64,000 nucleotides of DNA from positions 620,001 through 684,000 of the forward strand of contig NZ_CP019510.1 of assembly GCF_002002885.1 (NCBI RefSeq). The letters run 5' to 3'. Each line of letters opens with the position of its first letter. The stretch's first letter is position 1. Below the pieces are notes generated by a model. It made no database searches. It was not told the DNA's origin and worked only from the letters and a program-made list of their open reading frames with translations. This DNA comes from Janthinobacterium sp. LM6 (GTDB taxonomy: Bacteria; Pseudomonadota; Gammaproteobacteria; Burkholderiales; Burkholderiaceae_D). A program made the position numbers and the translations under genes. Shown here piece by piece: positions 1 to 8,810 of this stretch.

Positions 1-791
1 AACGAGTGGCGCAGCACGTGCGGGTGCACATTGGCGGGAATGTCCGTCGCCAGCGCGTGCGCCTTCAGGCGCAGCTGCAGCACGCGGGGCGAGATGCGCG
101 TGCCGCGCGTGCTTAAAAACAAGGCAGCACTGCCGTCGGCCGCGGGCGGGCGCACGCCCAGCCAGGCGGTCAGGGCCACGAGGGCCGCCTTGCCGACAGG
201 CACCTTGCGCATCTTGTTGCCCTTGCCCGTGACGATGACTTCGAAGCTGGCCATGTCGAGCCAGCCCAGCGAGGCGGGCTGGCCGCCGTCGGCCTTGCAG
301 TAATGGGTGTCCAGGCTGGTCAGTTCGGACACGCGCAAGCCGCTCGAGTACAGCAGCTCGAACATGGCGCGGTTGCACAGCTGTTCCGGTTCGGCGGCGC
401 CTTGTTGGTGTTGCGCGGGCGCCACGAGGCGCACGGCATCATCCACCGACAGGGCTTTCGGCAACGTTTTGGCCCGCTTGGGGGCGCGGATGCCGTCGAC
501 GGGATTGGCGTCGAGCGGGGTCTCGCCGCTGAGCCAGTTGAAAAAGCCCCGCCACGACGACAGCTTGCGGGCGATCGAACGCGGGTCGAGGCCGCCGGCG
601 TGCAGCTTGGCCGTGTAGCGGCGTACTTCGTTGTGCGCCAGCGCCGTCCAGGGCGTATTGCCGCTCAGTTCCAGCAAGGCGCGCAAGTCGCGCCCGTAGG
701 CGTCCAGCGTATGCGGCGACAGCTTGCGCTGCGTGGCCAGCTGCGCCAGATAGGCGGCTAGCCAGTCAGCCTTGCCGCGCGCCTCCTTCAT
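1..791 (-). CDS. xerC: Tyrosine recombinase XerC (C-terminus cut by window edge)
   Basis: Site-specific tyrosine recombinase that, with XerD, resolves chromosome dimers at dif during cell division. The visible 263 codons begin MKEARGKADW and hold the N-terminal core-binding domain (about residues 1-100) and most of the catalytic domain. The first catalytic Arg is R153 in the motif SGLRVSEL, and the HxxR motif is H258-V-L-R261 right at the edge. The second His and the Tyr nucleophile lie outside the window, so completeness cannot be judged. The ATG lies 7 nt after the DUF484 stop, so the two are probably cotranscribed, as in the enterobacterial dapF-yigA-xerC cluster. XerC is preferred over XerD because of this DUF484 neighbour. 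Confidence 0.93.
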   Translation of the reverse strand, partial: MKEARGKADWLAAYLAQLATQRKLSPHTLDAYGRDLRALLELSGNTPWTALAHNEVRRYTAKLHAGGLDPRSIARKLSSWRGFFNWLSGETPLDANPVDGIRAPKRAKTLPKALSVDDAVRLVAPAQHQQGAAEPEQLCNRAMFELLYSSGLRVSELTSLDTHYCKADGGQPASLGWLDMASFEVIVTGKGNKMRKVPVGKAALVALTAWLGVRPPAADGSAALFLSTRGTRISPRVLQLRLKAHALATDIPANVHPHVLRHS

Positions 792-798
792 GGCGTGC

Positions 799-1476
799 TC
801 AGGCAGGCGAGCCGGCGCGCAGCGCGGCCAGGGCGGCGCTGGCCGTGGCGCCGATGTGCACGAGGAAGTCCGTGCCCATGCTGGACGTAAAACGTTCGCT
901 GTCGGGCGAACCGAGCACCAGCAAGCCGAAGGTGCCCGTGGTGTTCGGGGCGCGCAGGGCGATCATGACGGTCGATTCGATCTTATCGGCCTGCAACCAG
1001 TGCACGGCTTCGAAATCGCGGTTGCTGCCGCAGTACGGCGCTTGCAGGCTGTTGGCGAACATGCGCACATCGGCCGTGACATCTTCCGTGAACCAGCCGT
1101 TGGCGTGTTCCGGCAGCACTTGCCACAGGCGCAGGCTGACGTAGGGCACGTCGAAATTGCTTTGCAAGGCGTCGACCAGCACGCGCGGCATGTCCGCATC
1201 GTTGCGCACTTGCAGCATGGCCTGGTTCCAGCCGTGGAATTTGCTGGCGATGTCGCCATTTTCCTCGGCCAGGCGGCTCAGCTTGGACATGCGCAGTTCC
1301 AGCGCCTTGTACTTGTCGCGCATCACTTCCATCTGCCGCTCCTGCAGCGAGATGGTGCGTCCCGTCAGCGGGCTGCTCAGCTTGACCTCACCGAGCAGGA
1401 CGGTATGCTCTTCGAAGAAATTCGGGTGCTCGCTCAGGTACTGGGCGACGGTGCTGGAATCGAGTGTGGCGGTCAT
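799..1476 (-). CDS. DUF484 family protein (YigA-like)
   Basis: A 225-residue cytoplasmic protein of the DUF484 family, found upstream of xerC in many proteobacteria. The N-terminus (STVAQYLSEHPNFFEEH) is the family signature. A charged, probably coiled-coil stretch follows at about residues 45-75, and the rest looks GAF-like. No catalytic residues are recognisable and the biochemical role is unknown. It ends 7 nt before xerC. Unlike in E. coli, its upstream neighbour here is not dapF but a porin, with dapF about 3 kb away, so it probably has its own promoter in the 180-nt gap downstream of the porin. Confidence 0.9.
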   Translation of the reverse strand: MTATLDSSTVAQYLSEHPNFFEEHTVLLGEVKLSSPLTGRTISLQERQMEVMRDKYKALELRMSKLSRLAEENGDIASKFHGWNQAMLQVRNDADMPRVLVDALQSNFDVPYVSLRLWQVLPEHANGWFTEDVTADVRMFANSLQAPYCGSNRDFEAVHWLQADKIESTVMIALRAPNTTGTFGLLVLGSPDSERFTSSMGTDFLVHIGATASAALAALRAGSPA

Positions 1477-1530
1477 TGAGAATATCTGTCAGTGAAAGTT
1501 GAACACTTCATTCTAACCGAGAGTGCGGCG

Positions 1531-1560
1531 GCATAGGCGCAAAGGGGACGGCGCCTATGC
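1531..1560. repeat. 10-bp perfect inverted repeat between porin and DUF484 gene
   Basis: GCATAGGCGC at 1531-1540 is exactly mirrored by GCGCCTATGC at 1551-1560 around a 10-nt centre. It lies between the porin terminator and the DUF484 start. It could be an operator or leader hairpin for the DUF484-xerC unit, or a back-up terminator. It has only ATTTT on the plus-strand side, and no plus-strand gene ends there. Confidence 0.5.
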
Positions 1561-1578
1561 ATTTTCCGTGCGCGCATG

Positions 1579-1606
1579 AAAAAAGCGGCATGGTTGCCCA
1601 TGCCGC
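1579..1606 (-). terminator. Rho-independent terminator of the porin gene
   Basis: The 9-bp stem GCGGCATGG (1585-1593) pairs with CCATGCCGC (1598-1606) around a TTGC loop. Read on the minus strand it is followed by a run of T (the A-run at 1579-1584). It sits 50 nt beyond the porin stop. Confidence 0.85.
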
Positions 1607-1655
1607 CTTGCATTCTTAGCTCAGCAATCACCCGCGGAGGGTGACTGGCCGGCCA

Positions 1656-2690
1656 TTAGAAGTTGTGATGTACGCCCAGGCCGATGTAGGTGATCGACGT
1701 TGCTGCTTTGCGGTTCGAGATGTCCGCGTACAGGTAGGTGCGCTTCGACAGGTTGTAGTCGTAGCCCAGCGATGCCTGCTTGGTTTTGGTTACGCCGTCC
1801 GGCGTTTTTTGACCGTAGCCAGCGCGAACCTTGCCTGGGCCGACGTCGTAGTTGGCGCCAACCAGCCATGCTTTGGTGTCGGTGTTGATGATCTTGAAGT
1901 TGCCATCATCCTGATGCTGGTACGACGCCATCAGTTTCAGTTCCGTTACCGGATTGAACGATGCTGCAACCGACCACAGCTTGGCTTGCAGGCCATTGCG
2001 CTCATACGCGGCCATACCGGCGAACTGGCCGTAGTTGTACGTAGCCGAGACCGAGTACGGATTCGACGCTGGCACGGCATTGGCAGCCACCGGGTAGTTG
2101 TTGGCTGGTGGCGTAGCTGCTGGTCCAGGGAATGCTGGATTGTTATTGGCTTCCTTGGCGGCGACAGTGGCGTTGAACTGGAAGCCGCTGATGACTGGCG
2201 AGTTATAGAACACGGCGTTCGAGAAGCGGTTACGCGAATTGCCGGCTGCGCTCAGCGGATCGCTGCTGTAGGCGGCCACCGTGATGTCGGTCTGGAAACC
2301 GGCTGGCGTAGGCATGCCCGACCATGGTTCGAACGCGGTGCTCGATTCCTGGAAGGCGGTCAGGCCACGGCCCAGACGCACGGTACCGAAGTTGCCTTGC
2401 AGGCCGACGCGGCTTTGACCCTGGAACAGTGGACGGGAATTGCTTTCCAGCGTGCCCGTGTCGGATTCATAGCGAATTTCCAATTGGAAAATAGCTTTCA
2501 AGCCATTGCCCAGATCTTCCGTGCCCTTGAAGCCCAGCTTGTTGTTGTCGCGCTTGGTGACAGCGGTGGTCGAACCAGTCGACTTGCCCAGGCCTGCATC
2601 GATCGTGCCGTAGATTTGGACGGACGACTGCGCTTGTGCGGTTGCGGCAAAGGCGCCGAAGAGTGCGAGGGCAACGAGTGATTTTTTCAT
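1656..2690 (-). CDS. Gram-negative porin, betaproteobacterial type
   Basis: A 344-residue trimeric outer-membrane beta-barrel porin for diffusion of small hydrophilic solutes. The signal peptide is typical (MKKSLVALALFGAFAATAQAQ). The mature protein opens SSVQIYGTIDAGLG, as Burkholderiales porins do, and ends with a terminal Phe (GVHHNF) that acts as the BAM assembly signal. Alternating aromatic strands fill the length and no Cys is present. An AGGGA ribosome site precedes the ATG, and a strong terminator follows. The gene is monocistronic. Codon use is more biased than in its neighbours, which suggests high expression. Substrate specificity cannot be read from sequence. Confidence 0.95.
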   Translation of the reverse strand: MKKSLVALALFGAFAATAQAQSSVQIYGTIDAGLGKSTGSTTAVTKRDNNKLGFKGTEDLGNGLKAIFQLEIRYESDTGTLESNSRPLFQGQSRVGLQGNFGTVRLGRGLTAFQESSTAFEPWSGMPTPAGFQTDITVAAYSSDPLSAAGNSRNRFSNAVFYNSPVISGFQFNATVAAKEANNNPAFPGPAATPPANNYPVAANAVPASNPYSVSATYNYGQFAGMAAYERNGLQAKLWSVAASFNPVTELKLMASYQHQDDGNFKIINTDTKAWLVGANYDVGPGKVRAGYGQKTPDGVTKTKQASLGYDYNLSKRTYLYADISNRKAATSITYIGLGVHHNF

Positions 2691-3045
2691 GTCTTATTCC
2701 CTATTAAAAGTGAGTTCCGTCCGAGATCCGAGCAGATTGAAATGCGCTAACTGTCGCGTTTCGATGAATGAACCTTAATTCGTCGGCGCGCAAGACGTGC
2801 GGGATTGGTCAAATGTGCGTGAAAAGATTGGTGAAAAGCGGCATAACTGCATGCCCCTGTTGTATTTTCGTAACGCACGGTTTCTGCCGATCCCGCGCCG
2901 AGGGCCAGCGTTCTCCCATCGTTGCGCCAGCGGCGCCTCGCCATCTTGGCGTGTCAGGGACAGGACATTGTTGCGTTGAATCAAGTTCTTAAGCCGGCTT
3001 TGGCGGATTTATGACACAAGGACGTTACACTAAGGGACGGCCTGC
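2691..3045. other. Divergent intergenic region, porin / Sel1-repeat gene
   Basis: About 355 nt without a credible gene. It must hold the porin promoter (minus) and that of the Sel1-repeat gene (plus). It is less GC-rich than the flanking genes. I could not pick convincing -35/-10 pairs and saw no strong palindrome. Short open frames inside have no ribosome site or recognisable product. Confidence 0.6.
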
Positions 3046-4608
3046 ATGGATGGGCCTGGAGACGGCTCACTATTATTAGAATCATTGACTCAATATCGAG
3101 AATCGATGGCAAATCGCGAAACATTAGGATTGATCAAGGGCGCACGCGCGGGCGATGTCGCTTGCCAGCTGGCGTTGGGGCGGGTGTATCTGTTTGGACA
3201 GGGTGTGCCGCAAAGCTTGCCGACGGCCTTGCACTGGCTGGCGCGTGCGGCCCAGGAGGATAGCGAGGAAGCCTGCTTGCTGATTGGCACGCATGTGCCG
3301 TTCGAAGTGGCGCAGCCGGCAGCCAAGGCGCTGATTCCGTATTACGCGCAGGCGTTCGATGCTGGCCTGGTGCAGGCGGGCCTGGTGCTGGCGCAACTGG
3401 TGCTGGGCAATGCGGCCAGCCACTGTGAAGCCTTGCGTGCCAAGGCGCGCGTGGCGCTGGACGCCGCCGTGCGGGCCGGCTTGCCCGATGCACAATGGTT
3501 GTTGTCCATGCAAGAGGGATCGCTTGCCGTTGCCGGGTCGGACAACAGTCTTGCTGGAGAGCAAGTCCTTGATGGCGACGCGCCGCTGCACTCGTGGCTG
3601 GAGCAGGCTTGGAGCCAGGGCAACCATGCGGGCTTCCTGTCGCAAGGCTTGCCGCTGGCGCGCGAGCTGCTGCAGCGCCAGGCGGCCGCCGGGGCGCGCA
3701 CGATCGCCCTCGACGCGCAGCAGGTGTTGCTGCTGTCGCGTTGTGCCCAGGCCCTGGCGCCAGGCGGCGATGCCGAGGGCTGGCAGTGTTGCGAGCTGGC
3801 CGCGCATGGCGGCGACCGCACGGCGCAGCTGGAGCTGGGACTCGGCTATGCGCGCATGGATGCGCATGGCCAGCGGCTGGCCACGCGCAACGGCGCGGCC
3901 AATTTCAAGCGGGCCGTGCGCTGGCTGACGCAGGCTGGCGAGCAGGGACTGGCCGAAGCCTGGTTCGTGCTGTCGCGCATCTATACGAAACCGGAATTTT
4001 CCCAGCGCAATGTGGTCGAAGCCCATTCCTGCCTGGAGCGTGCCGCCGACCTGGGGCATGGCCCGGCCCAGCTCGAGTGCGGCATGCATGCCTGGCGCAA
4101 TCGCCGCGACGGCGTCAACAACGATGTGCGGGCCGCGTACTGGCTGCTGCAGGCGCAGGCGCAAGGCAGCCGTGAAGCGGAGGCGGCGCTGGCGAAGATC
4201 GCGCCGCAAGGCGAACCCGGCGACTGGGGCCAGTGCGCCGCCGTGCAGGCCGATGGGCACTTGCGGCAATTGGGCCAGAGCCACCCCCTGCTGGCGGCGC
4301 GGCTGGCCCTGGCGCGCTGCTTTCATCTGTCGCGTGCCGAGGCGTTGCTGCTCGATATCCACGCGGCCGACCAGGGGCATTGTCTGTTGATCGATATCAG
4401 TGCCACGCATGGGCGCGGCAAGCGGCGCCTGGTGCTGATCCGCACGGCGCAGGAGCGCCAGCTGCTCGACCAGGCGGTGCGCCTGTTCGAGCACGTCGAT
4501 TGCGGCGTGGCGGGGCCGGAAGGCAATTACCGGCAGCGCCTGTACCGCCTGAAGTGCTATCTGGCGGAACTTGATGTCGCGCAGGAACAGCAGTTCCTGG
4601 CCGCCTGA
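3046..4608 (+). CDS. Sel1-like repeat (tetratricopeptide-type) protein
   Basis: A 520-residue alpha-solenoid protein. Sel1-like repeats of about 36 residues are visible near residues 40-75 (LALGRVYLFGQGVPQ) and again at about 260-385 (AQLELGLGYARM, AWFVLSRIYTKPEF, AQLECGMHAWRN), each with the AxxxLG spacing and paired small residues. Such proteins act as scaffolds; the partner is unknown. There is no signal peptide or membrane segment. The start at 3046 has an AGGGA site 8 nt upstream; an internal ATG at 3106 (MANRETLGL) is the alternative. The C-terminal 130 residues have no repeats and are unrecognised. The gene lies opposite to, and convergent with, dapF. Confidence 0.85.
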   Translation: MDGPGDGSLLLESLTQYRESMANRETLGLIKGARAGDVACQLALGRVYLFGQGVPQSLPTALHWLARAAQEDSEEACLLIGTHVPFEVAQPAAKALIPYYAQAFDAGLVQAGLVLAQLVLGNAASHCEALRAKARVALDAAVRAGLPDAQWLLSMQEGSLAVAGSDNSLAGEQVLDGDAPLHSWLEQAWSQGNHAGFLSQGLPLARELLQRQAAAGARTIALDAQQVLLLSRCAQALAPGGDAEGWQCCELAAHGGDRTAQLELGLGYARMDAHGQRLATRNGAANFKRAVRWLTQAGEQGLAEAWFVLSRIYTKPEFSQRNVVEAHSCLERAADLGHGPAQLECGMHAWRNRRDGVNNDVRAAYWLLQAQAQGSREAEAALAKIAPQGEPGDWGQCAAVQADGHLRQLGQSHPLLAARLALARCFHLSRAEALLLDIHAADQGHCLLIDISATHGRGKRRLVLIRTAQERQLLDQAVRLFEHVDCGVAGPEGNYRQRLYRLKCYLAELDVAQEQQFLAA

Positions 4609-4619
4609 CTTTCACCTGC

Positions 4620-5483
4620 TTACAGTTCGATCGTGCCTTCGAACACGGTCACGGCCGGGCCCGTCATCAGGACGGGATGGCCGGGGCCTTGCCAGGCGAT
4701 CGACAGTTCGCCGCCGCGCGCGCTGATGCGCACGGGAGAATCGAGCAAGCCGCGCAAGATGCCGGCCACGGCGGCGGCGCAGGCGCCCGTGCCGCACGCC
4801 AGGGTTTCGCCCGCGCCCCGTTCAAACACGCGCAGTTTCACGTGATGGCGGTCGACGATCTGCATGTAGCCGGCGTTGACCCGGCGGGGAAAGCGCGGGT
4901 GGTGCTCGATGCGCGGGCCCGTCACTTCCAGGTCTTGCGCATCGACATCGTCGACCACTTGCACCGCGTGCGGATTGCCCATCGAGACGACGGACACCAG
5001 CACGGGGGCGTTGTCGCCCGGCAAGGTCAGATCCAGCGGCCACACGGTGTCGTTGCCTTGCGCTATACCGTCCAGGCCGTTGGCATCGAACGGCACCAGC
5101 TTGGGCTCCAGCACGGGCGCGCCCATGTCGACCGTGATGCTGCCGTCGAGTTCCAGGCGCGGCGCGATGATGCCGGCCATGGTTTCCACGCGAATGCTGT
5201 CCTTGCTTGATAAACCTTTTTCGCTGACGAACTTGACGAAGGCGCGCGCGCCGTTGCCGCATTGCTCGACTTCGCCGCCATCGTTGTTATAGATGCGGTA
5301 GCGGAAGTCGCAGCCGGGCAGGCGCGGCTTTTCCACCACGAGGATCTGGTCGGCGCCGATGCCGAAACGGCGGTCGGCCAGGCGCTGCCACTGGGCCGGC
5401 GTGAAGTCGATCTCTTGATGGATGGCATCGATGACGATGAAGTCATTGCCGGCGCCATGCATTTTGGTAAATTGGAGTTTCAT
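4620..5483 (-). CDS. dapF: Diaminopimelate epimerase
   Basis: Interconverts LL- and meso-diaminopimelate in the lysine and peptidoglycan precursor pathway. It is a cofactor-independent, two-thiol enzyme. Read from [15 protein letters not shown] it has 287 residues. The two catalytic cysteines are C75 in EQCGNGAR and C230 in ACGTGAC, both intact. A GTG at 5498 would overlap the upstream acyltransferase stop (GTGA), but the conserved N-terminus favours the ATG at 5483. It is the last gene of an acyltransferase-acyltransferase-dapF run whose junctions overlap or nearly touch, so translation is probably coupled. Confidence 0.96.
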   Translation of the reverse strand: MKLQFTKMHGAGNDFIVIDAIHQEIDFTPAQWQRLADRRFGIGADQILVVEKPRLPGCDFRYRIYNNDGGEVEQCGNGARAFVKFVSEKGLSSKDSIRVETMAGIIAPRLELDGSITVDMGAPVLEPKLVPFDANGLDGIAQGNDTVWPLDLTLPGDNAPVLVSVVSMGNPHAVQVVDDVDAQDLEVTGPRIEHHPRFPRRVNAGYMQIVDRHHVKLRVFERGAGETLACGTGACAAAVAGILRGLLDSPVRISARGGELSIAWQGPGHPVLMTGPAVTVFEGTIEL

Positions 5484-5494
5484 GGTGTGCCGTA

Positions 5495-6370
5495 TCACTT
5501 GTGCTGGTTATAGAACGACGCTTCGCCTTCCGGACGCGTCTTGAAGCGCTTATGCGTCCAGAAATATTCGGCCGGCGCTTCGCGCACGCGCTCTTCGATG
5601 AATTCGTTCATGCGGCGCGTGGCGGCCGTGATGTCATCGCCCGGATAATCGTCCCACGCCGGGTAATAAGTCACTTGCCAGCCCTGGTAATTGGGCAGGA
5701 AGGTGGCGATGACGGGAATCACCTGTGCCTTGGCGGCCAGCGCCAGGCGCGCCGTGGCCGTCAGGGTGGCGGCGGGCACGCCGAAGAAGGGCACGAATTC
5801 CGCATCCTTCTCGCCGAAATCCATGTCCGGCAGCATGAAATACGGCAAGCCGTCGCGCAGCGCGCGCAGGATCGTCTTGATGCCGTCCTGGCGCGTAAAC
5901 AGCTTGGGCGGCTTGAAGCGCGAACGGCCGTTGCGCAAGGCCTGGTCGAAGGCGGCGTTCTTTTGCTGCACATACATCGACGAGGCGGAAATTTCCATGG
6001 CCGTGGCGGCGCCGGCCACGTCGAGGCAGACAAAGTGCGGGCACAGCAGGATGGTAGGCTTGGCGGCGATCTGCTGGCCCGGGAAGGCGGGCACCTTCTT
6101 GATCAGGCGGTTCAGGCGCGCTTCCGACGACCACCACAGGATGCTGCGTTCCCATACGCTGCGCGAATACGCCTGGAAATGCTGGCGCGCCAGCGCCACG
6201 CGCTGGGCTTCCGTCAATTCCGGCATGCACAGGCGCAGATTCGTCAGGGCAATCTTGCGCCGCGTGGGCATGGCGATGAACAGCAGGCTGCCGACGGCCA
6301 CGCCGAAGCGGCCGAGGATGGGCAGGGGCAGCCAGTGCAGCAGCCACATGAAGGCGATCAGCAGTCTCAT
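5495..6370 (-). CDS. Lipid A biosynthesis acyltransferase, LpxL/HtrB family (second copy)
   Basis: A 291-residue inner-membrane acyltransferase of the lysophospholipid/LpxL superfamily. It would transfer a secondary acyl chain from acyl-ACP to Kdo2-lipid IVA on the cytoplasmic face. There is an N-terminal hydrophobic anchor (residues 1-30) and the catalytic HX4D motif HFVCLD near residue 112. The tail [12 protein letters not shown] is the typical C-terminal family block. Its start overlaps the stop of the upstream paralogue by 4 nt. The two copies differ strongly, so they probably add different secondary chains; which is which cannot be told here. Confidence 0.9.
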   Translation of the reverse strand: MRLLIAFMWLLHWLPLPILGRFGVAVGSLLFIAMPTRRKIALTNLRLCMPELTEAQRVALARQHFQAYSRSVWERSILWWSSEARLNRLIKKVPAFPGQQIAAKPTILLCPHFVCLDVAGAATAMEISASSMYVQQKNAAFDQALRNGRSRFKPPKLFTRQDGIKTILRALRDGLPYFMLPDMDFGEKDAEFVPFFGVPAATLTATARLALAAKAQVIPVIATFLPNYQGWQVTYYPAWDDYPGDDITAATRRMNEFIEERVREAPAEYFWTHKRFKTRPEGEASFYNQHK

Positions 6371-7236
6371 GCCTGCTCCCCGGCGGCATCCGGCGCAGCG
6401 GGCGTGGGCGGCGGCGCGCCGCGCGGCACTTTATAGCGATTGTAGCTCCACAGGTATTGCGCCGGGCTGCGCGCGATCAATTGTTCCATGGCCGCATTGA
6501 TGGTGCGCGCCTGTTCCGCCGAGGTGCTGTCGAGCGACTCGGTGAAGGGCACAAAATGCACGACATAGCCGCGCCCGCCAGGCAGGCGTTCCGCGTAGGT
6601 GATGATGACTTCGGCGCCGCCCATCTGCGCCAGCTTGGCGGGCAAGGTCATGGTGTAGGCGGGGCGGCCGAAGAAATCGGCCCACACGCCTTCGCCTTCC
6701 TGCGGCACCTGGTCGGGCAGCAGGCCGATGGGTTGTCCCTTTTTCAGGCATTTGGCGAAGATGCGCACGCCCGACATATTGGCCGGCGCCAGCATCAGGT
6801 TTTCGCGCGCGCGCGCCCCTTCGATTAGCGGTTTTAATGCGGCGCGCTTGGGCGGGCGGTACATCACGGTCAGCGGCGTGCGCAGCGCGATCTGCTGGGC
6901 GACGATTTCAAAGCAGCCCAGGTGCGGCGTCAGGAAGACGATGCCGCGGCCGTGCTGCAGCGCCTTTTCCACCAGTTCCCAGTTTTCCACCGTCGCATGG
7001 CGCGCCACGCGTTCGGCTGGCGCGCACCAGATGAAGGGCAGTTCCAGCACGCTTTTGCCCGCTTCGGCCACGGCCGTGTGCAAGTGTTGCGAAAACCCCG
7101 CACCTTGCATGTTCTCGCGCATGCGGCGGCGGTAGGACGGGGAAATGGCGTAAATCACCCAGCCGAGCGCAGCGCCCAGGCCATGCAGGACGGGCAGGGG
7201 AAAGATCGATAAAAAGCGGAAAATTGGGACTAACAT
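6367..7236 (-). CDS. Lipid A biosynthesis acyltransferase, LpxL/HtrB family (first copy)
   Basis: Paralogue of the next gene, with the same predicted lipid A secondary acylation. From MLVPIFRFLSIF it has 289 residues. It has a hydrophobic N-terminus, the catalytic HX4E motif HLGCFE near residue 104, and the C-terminal block YLWSYNRYKVPRG. A TTG at 7275 would add 13 residues, but the ATG at 7236 follows a GGAAA stretch and begins with the expected membrane anchor. The Ala/Pro-rich tail after about residue 270 looks disordered. It is the first gene of the acyltransferase-acyltransferase-dapF run, transcribed divergently from metK. Confidence 0.9.
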   Translation of the reverse strand: MLVPIFRFLSIFPLPVLHGLGAALGWVIYAISPSYRRRMRENMQGAGFSQHLHTAVAEAGKSVLELPFIWCAPAERVARHATVENWELVEKALQHGRGIVFLTPHLGCFEIVAQQIALRTPLTVMYRPPKRAALKPLIEGARARENLMLAPANMSGVRIFAKCLKKGQPIGLLPDQVPQEGEGVWADFFGRPAYTMTLPAKLAQMGGAEVIITYAERLPGGRGYVVHFVPFTESLDSTSAEQARTINAAMEQLIARSPAQYLWSYNRYKVPRGAPPPTPAAPDAAGEQA

Positions 7237-7424
7237 GTATAAGCGGTTTCCAGGAATGGCGTGTTGCCGTGCCAAAATTTTTTAAGAAGCGTAAAATACC
7301 ACGTATGCAGTAACCGCTGAGTTAATAGACAACTTGCGATGCGGAATATAAATCTCGCTAAAGCGTCGCAGGCAAAATCCTCTTTACTGCGACAGAACAT
7401 TCACATAGTAAACAGGAGCTTGCA

Positions 7425-8591
7425 ATGTCAAACGACTATCTCTTCACTTCCGAATCCGTTTCGGAAGGCCATCCCGACAAGGTTGCCGATCAAATTTCCG
7501 ACGCCATCCTTGACGCCATCCTGACCCAGGATCCAGCCGCCCGCGTGGCTGCCGAAACCCTGTGCAACACCGGTCTGGTGGTGCTGGCTGGCGAGATTAC
7601 CACGCACGCCAATGTGGATTATATTCAAGTTGCGCGCGAAACCATCAAACGCATCGGCTACGACAACACGGAATACGGCATCGACTACAAGGGTTGCGCC
7701 GTGCTGGTGGCCTACGACAAGCAGTCGCCGGACATCGCGCAAGGCGTCGATGAAGGTGCGGGCATTGACCTGGATCAAGGCGCTGGCGATCAGGGCCTGA
7801 TGTTCGGCTATGCCTGCGATGAAACGGCCGAGTTGATGCCTGCCGCCATCCACTACGCGCACCGTCTGGTCGAGCGCCAGTCGCAGCTGCGCAAGGATGG
7901 TCGTTTGCCATGGCTGCGTCCGGATGCGAAATCGCAAGTCACGCTGCGCTACGTCGATGGCCGCCCCGTCGGCGTGCACACCGTCGTGCTCTCGACCCAG
8001 CATGCGCCGGAAATCTCGCACAAGCAGATCGAAGAAGCCGTCATCGAAGAAATCATCAAGCCGATCCTGCCGCGCGAGTGGCTGACGGAGACCAAATTCC
8101 TCGTCAACCCGACGGGCCGTTTCGTCATCGGCGGTCCGCAAGGCGATTGCGGCTTGACCGGCCGCAAGATCATCGTCGACACCTACGGCGGCGCGGCCCC
8201 GCACGGCGGCGGCGCGTTCTCGGGCAAGGACCCGTCGAAAGTCGACCGTTCGGCAGCCTACGCGGCCCGCTACGTGGCGAAGAACATCGTCGCCGCCGGC
8301 CTGGCGCGCCAATGCCAGGTGCAGGTCAGCTACGCCATCGGCGTGGCCAAGCCGATCAACATCACCGTCTACACGGAAGGCACGGGCGTGATTCCCGACG
8401 CGGAAATCGCCAAGCTGGTGCTGGCGCACTTTGATCTGCGTCCAAAAGGCATCGTGCAAATGCTCGACCTGCTGCGCCCGATCTACCAGAAGAGCGCCGC
8501 CTACGGCCACTTCGGCCGCGAAGAGCCGGAATTCACGTGGGAACGCACGGACAAGGTCGCCCTGCTGCGCGACGCTGCCGGCCTGAAGTAA
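7425..8591 (+). CDS. metK: S-adenosylmethionine synthetase
   Basis: Makes SAM from methionine and ATP in the cytoplasm; an Mg2+/K+-dependent tetramer. It has 388 residues, normal for the family. The N-terminal ATP/Mg motif [14 protein letters not shown], the flexible active-site segment around [12 protein letters not shown] and the P-loop-like [19 protein letters not shown] are all present. An AGGAG site precedes the ATG. It begins the methyl-cycle block: SAM made here becomes SAH after methyl transfer, and the next gene recycles SAH under a SAH riboswitch. It is separated from ahcY by its own terminator, so the two are regulated independently. Confidence 0.98.
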   Translation: MSNDYLFTSESVSEGHPDKVADQISDAILDAILTQDPAARVAAETLCNTGLVVLAGEITTHANVDYIQVARETIKRIGYDNTEYGIDYKGCAVLVAYDKQSPDIAQGVDEGAGIDLDQGAGDQGLMFGYACDETAELMPAAIHYAHRLVERQSQLRKDGRLPWLRPDAKSQVTLRYVDGRPVGVHTVVLSTQHAPEISHKQIEEAVIEEIIKPILPREWLTETKFLVNPTGRFVIGGPQGDCGLTGRKIIVDTYGGAAPHGGGAFSGKDPSKVDRSAAYAARYVAKNIVAAGLARQCQVQVSYAIGVAKPINITVYTEGTGVIPDAEIAKLVLAHFDLRPKGIVQMLDLLRPIYQKSAAYGHFGREEPEFTWERTDKVALLRDAAGLK

Positions 8592-8613
8592 TCTAGTCGG
8601 ATTTGCAAGAGAA

Positions 8614-8647
8614 GCGCCCCGGCCTGCTGGCCGCGGGCGCTTTTTTT
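8614..8647 (+). terminator. Rho-independent terminator of metK
   Basis: GCGCCC at 8614-8619 pairs with GGGCGC at 8635-8640. An inner GGCC/GGCC pairing extends the stem, and seven T follow at 8641-8647. It closes metK ahead of the independently controlled ahcY unit. Confidence 0.88.
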
Positions 8648-8717
8648 GTGTGTTGTTACGTGGCAATGCCGTGCAAACAAGCTGGCGCGCCAGCCTTGAC
8701 AATGTTAAAATCCCCTG

Positions 8718-8780
8718 TCCGAGGAGCGTTGCGACGAAGAAATTCGCCAGGCTCGGAATATCCTGCAACTGCGCTCACGT
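8718..8780 (+). ncRNA. S-adenosylhomocysteine (SAH) riboswitch
   Basis: The 5' leader of ahcY matches the SAH-riboswitch (ahcY motif) architecture. P1 is CCGAG 8719-8723 with CTCGG 8752-8756. A small internal hairpin is CGAA 8735-8738 with TTCG 8743-8746, closed by a GAAA tetraloop. The pseudoknot is GAGCG 8724-8728 with CGCTC 8772-8776, extended by TTGC 8729-8732 with GCAA 8765-8768. The conserved CCAGGCTCGG and GCGCTCAC segments are intact. In this class SAH binding stabilises the pseudoknot and raises expression of the SAH-recycling gene. A TAAAAT box at 8706-8711 would place the transcription start almost at the first pairing base. The ahcY Shine-Dalgarno lies about 20 nt downstream. Confidence 0.95.
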
Positions 8781-8810
8781 ACCTTTTTCAACAACTGAAA
8801 GGAGGGCGTG

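Noticed and set aside
1..791. Tyrosine recombinase as an integrase of a mobile element
   Set aside because: The DUF484 neighbour and sequence fit chromosomal XerC; there is no attachment-site repeat or cargo.
3000..3031. TTGGCG/TACACT as a promoter for the Sel1-repeat gene
   Set aside because: The spacer is 20 nt, too long for a confident sigma-70 call.
8696..8711. TTGACA at 8696-8701 as the -35 of the ahcY promoter
   Set aside because: It is only 4 nt from the TAAAAT box, and no -10 lies at the right distance downstream without entering the riboswitch.
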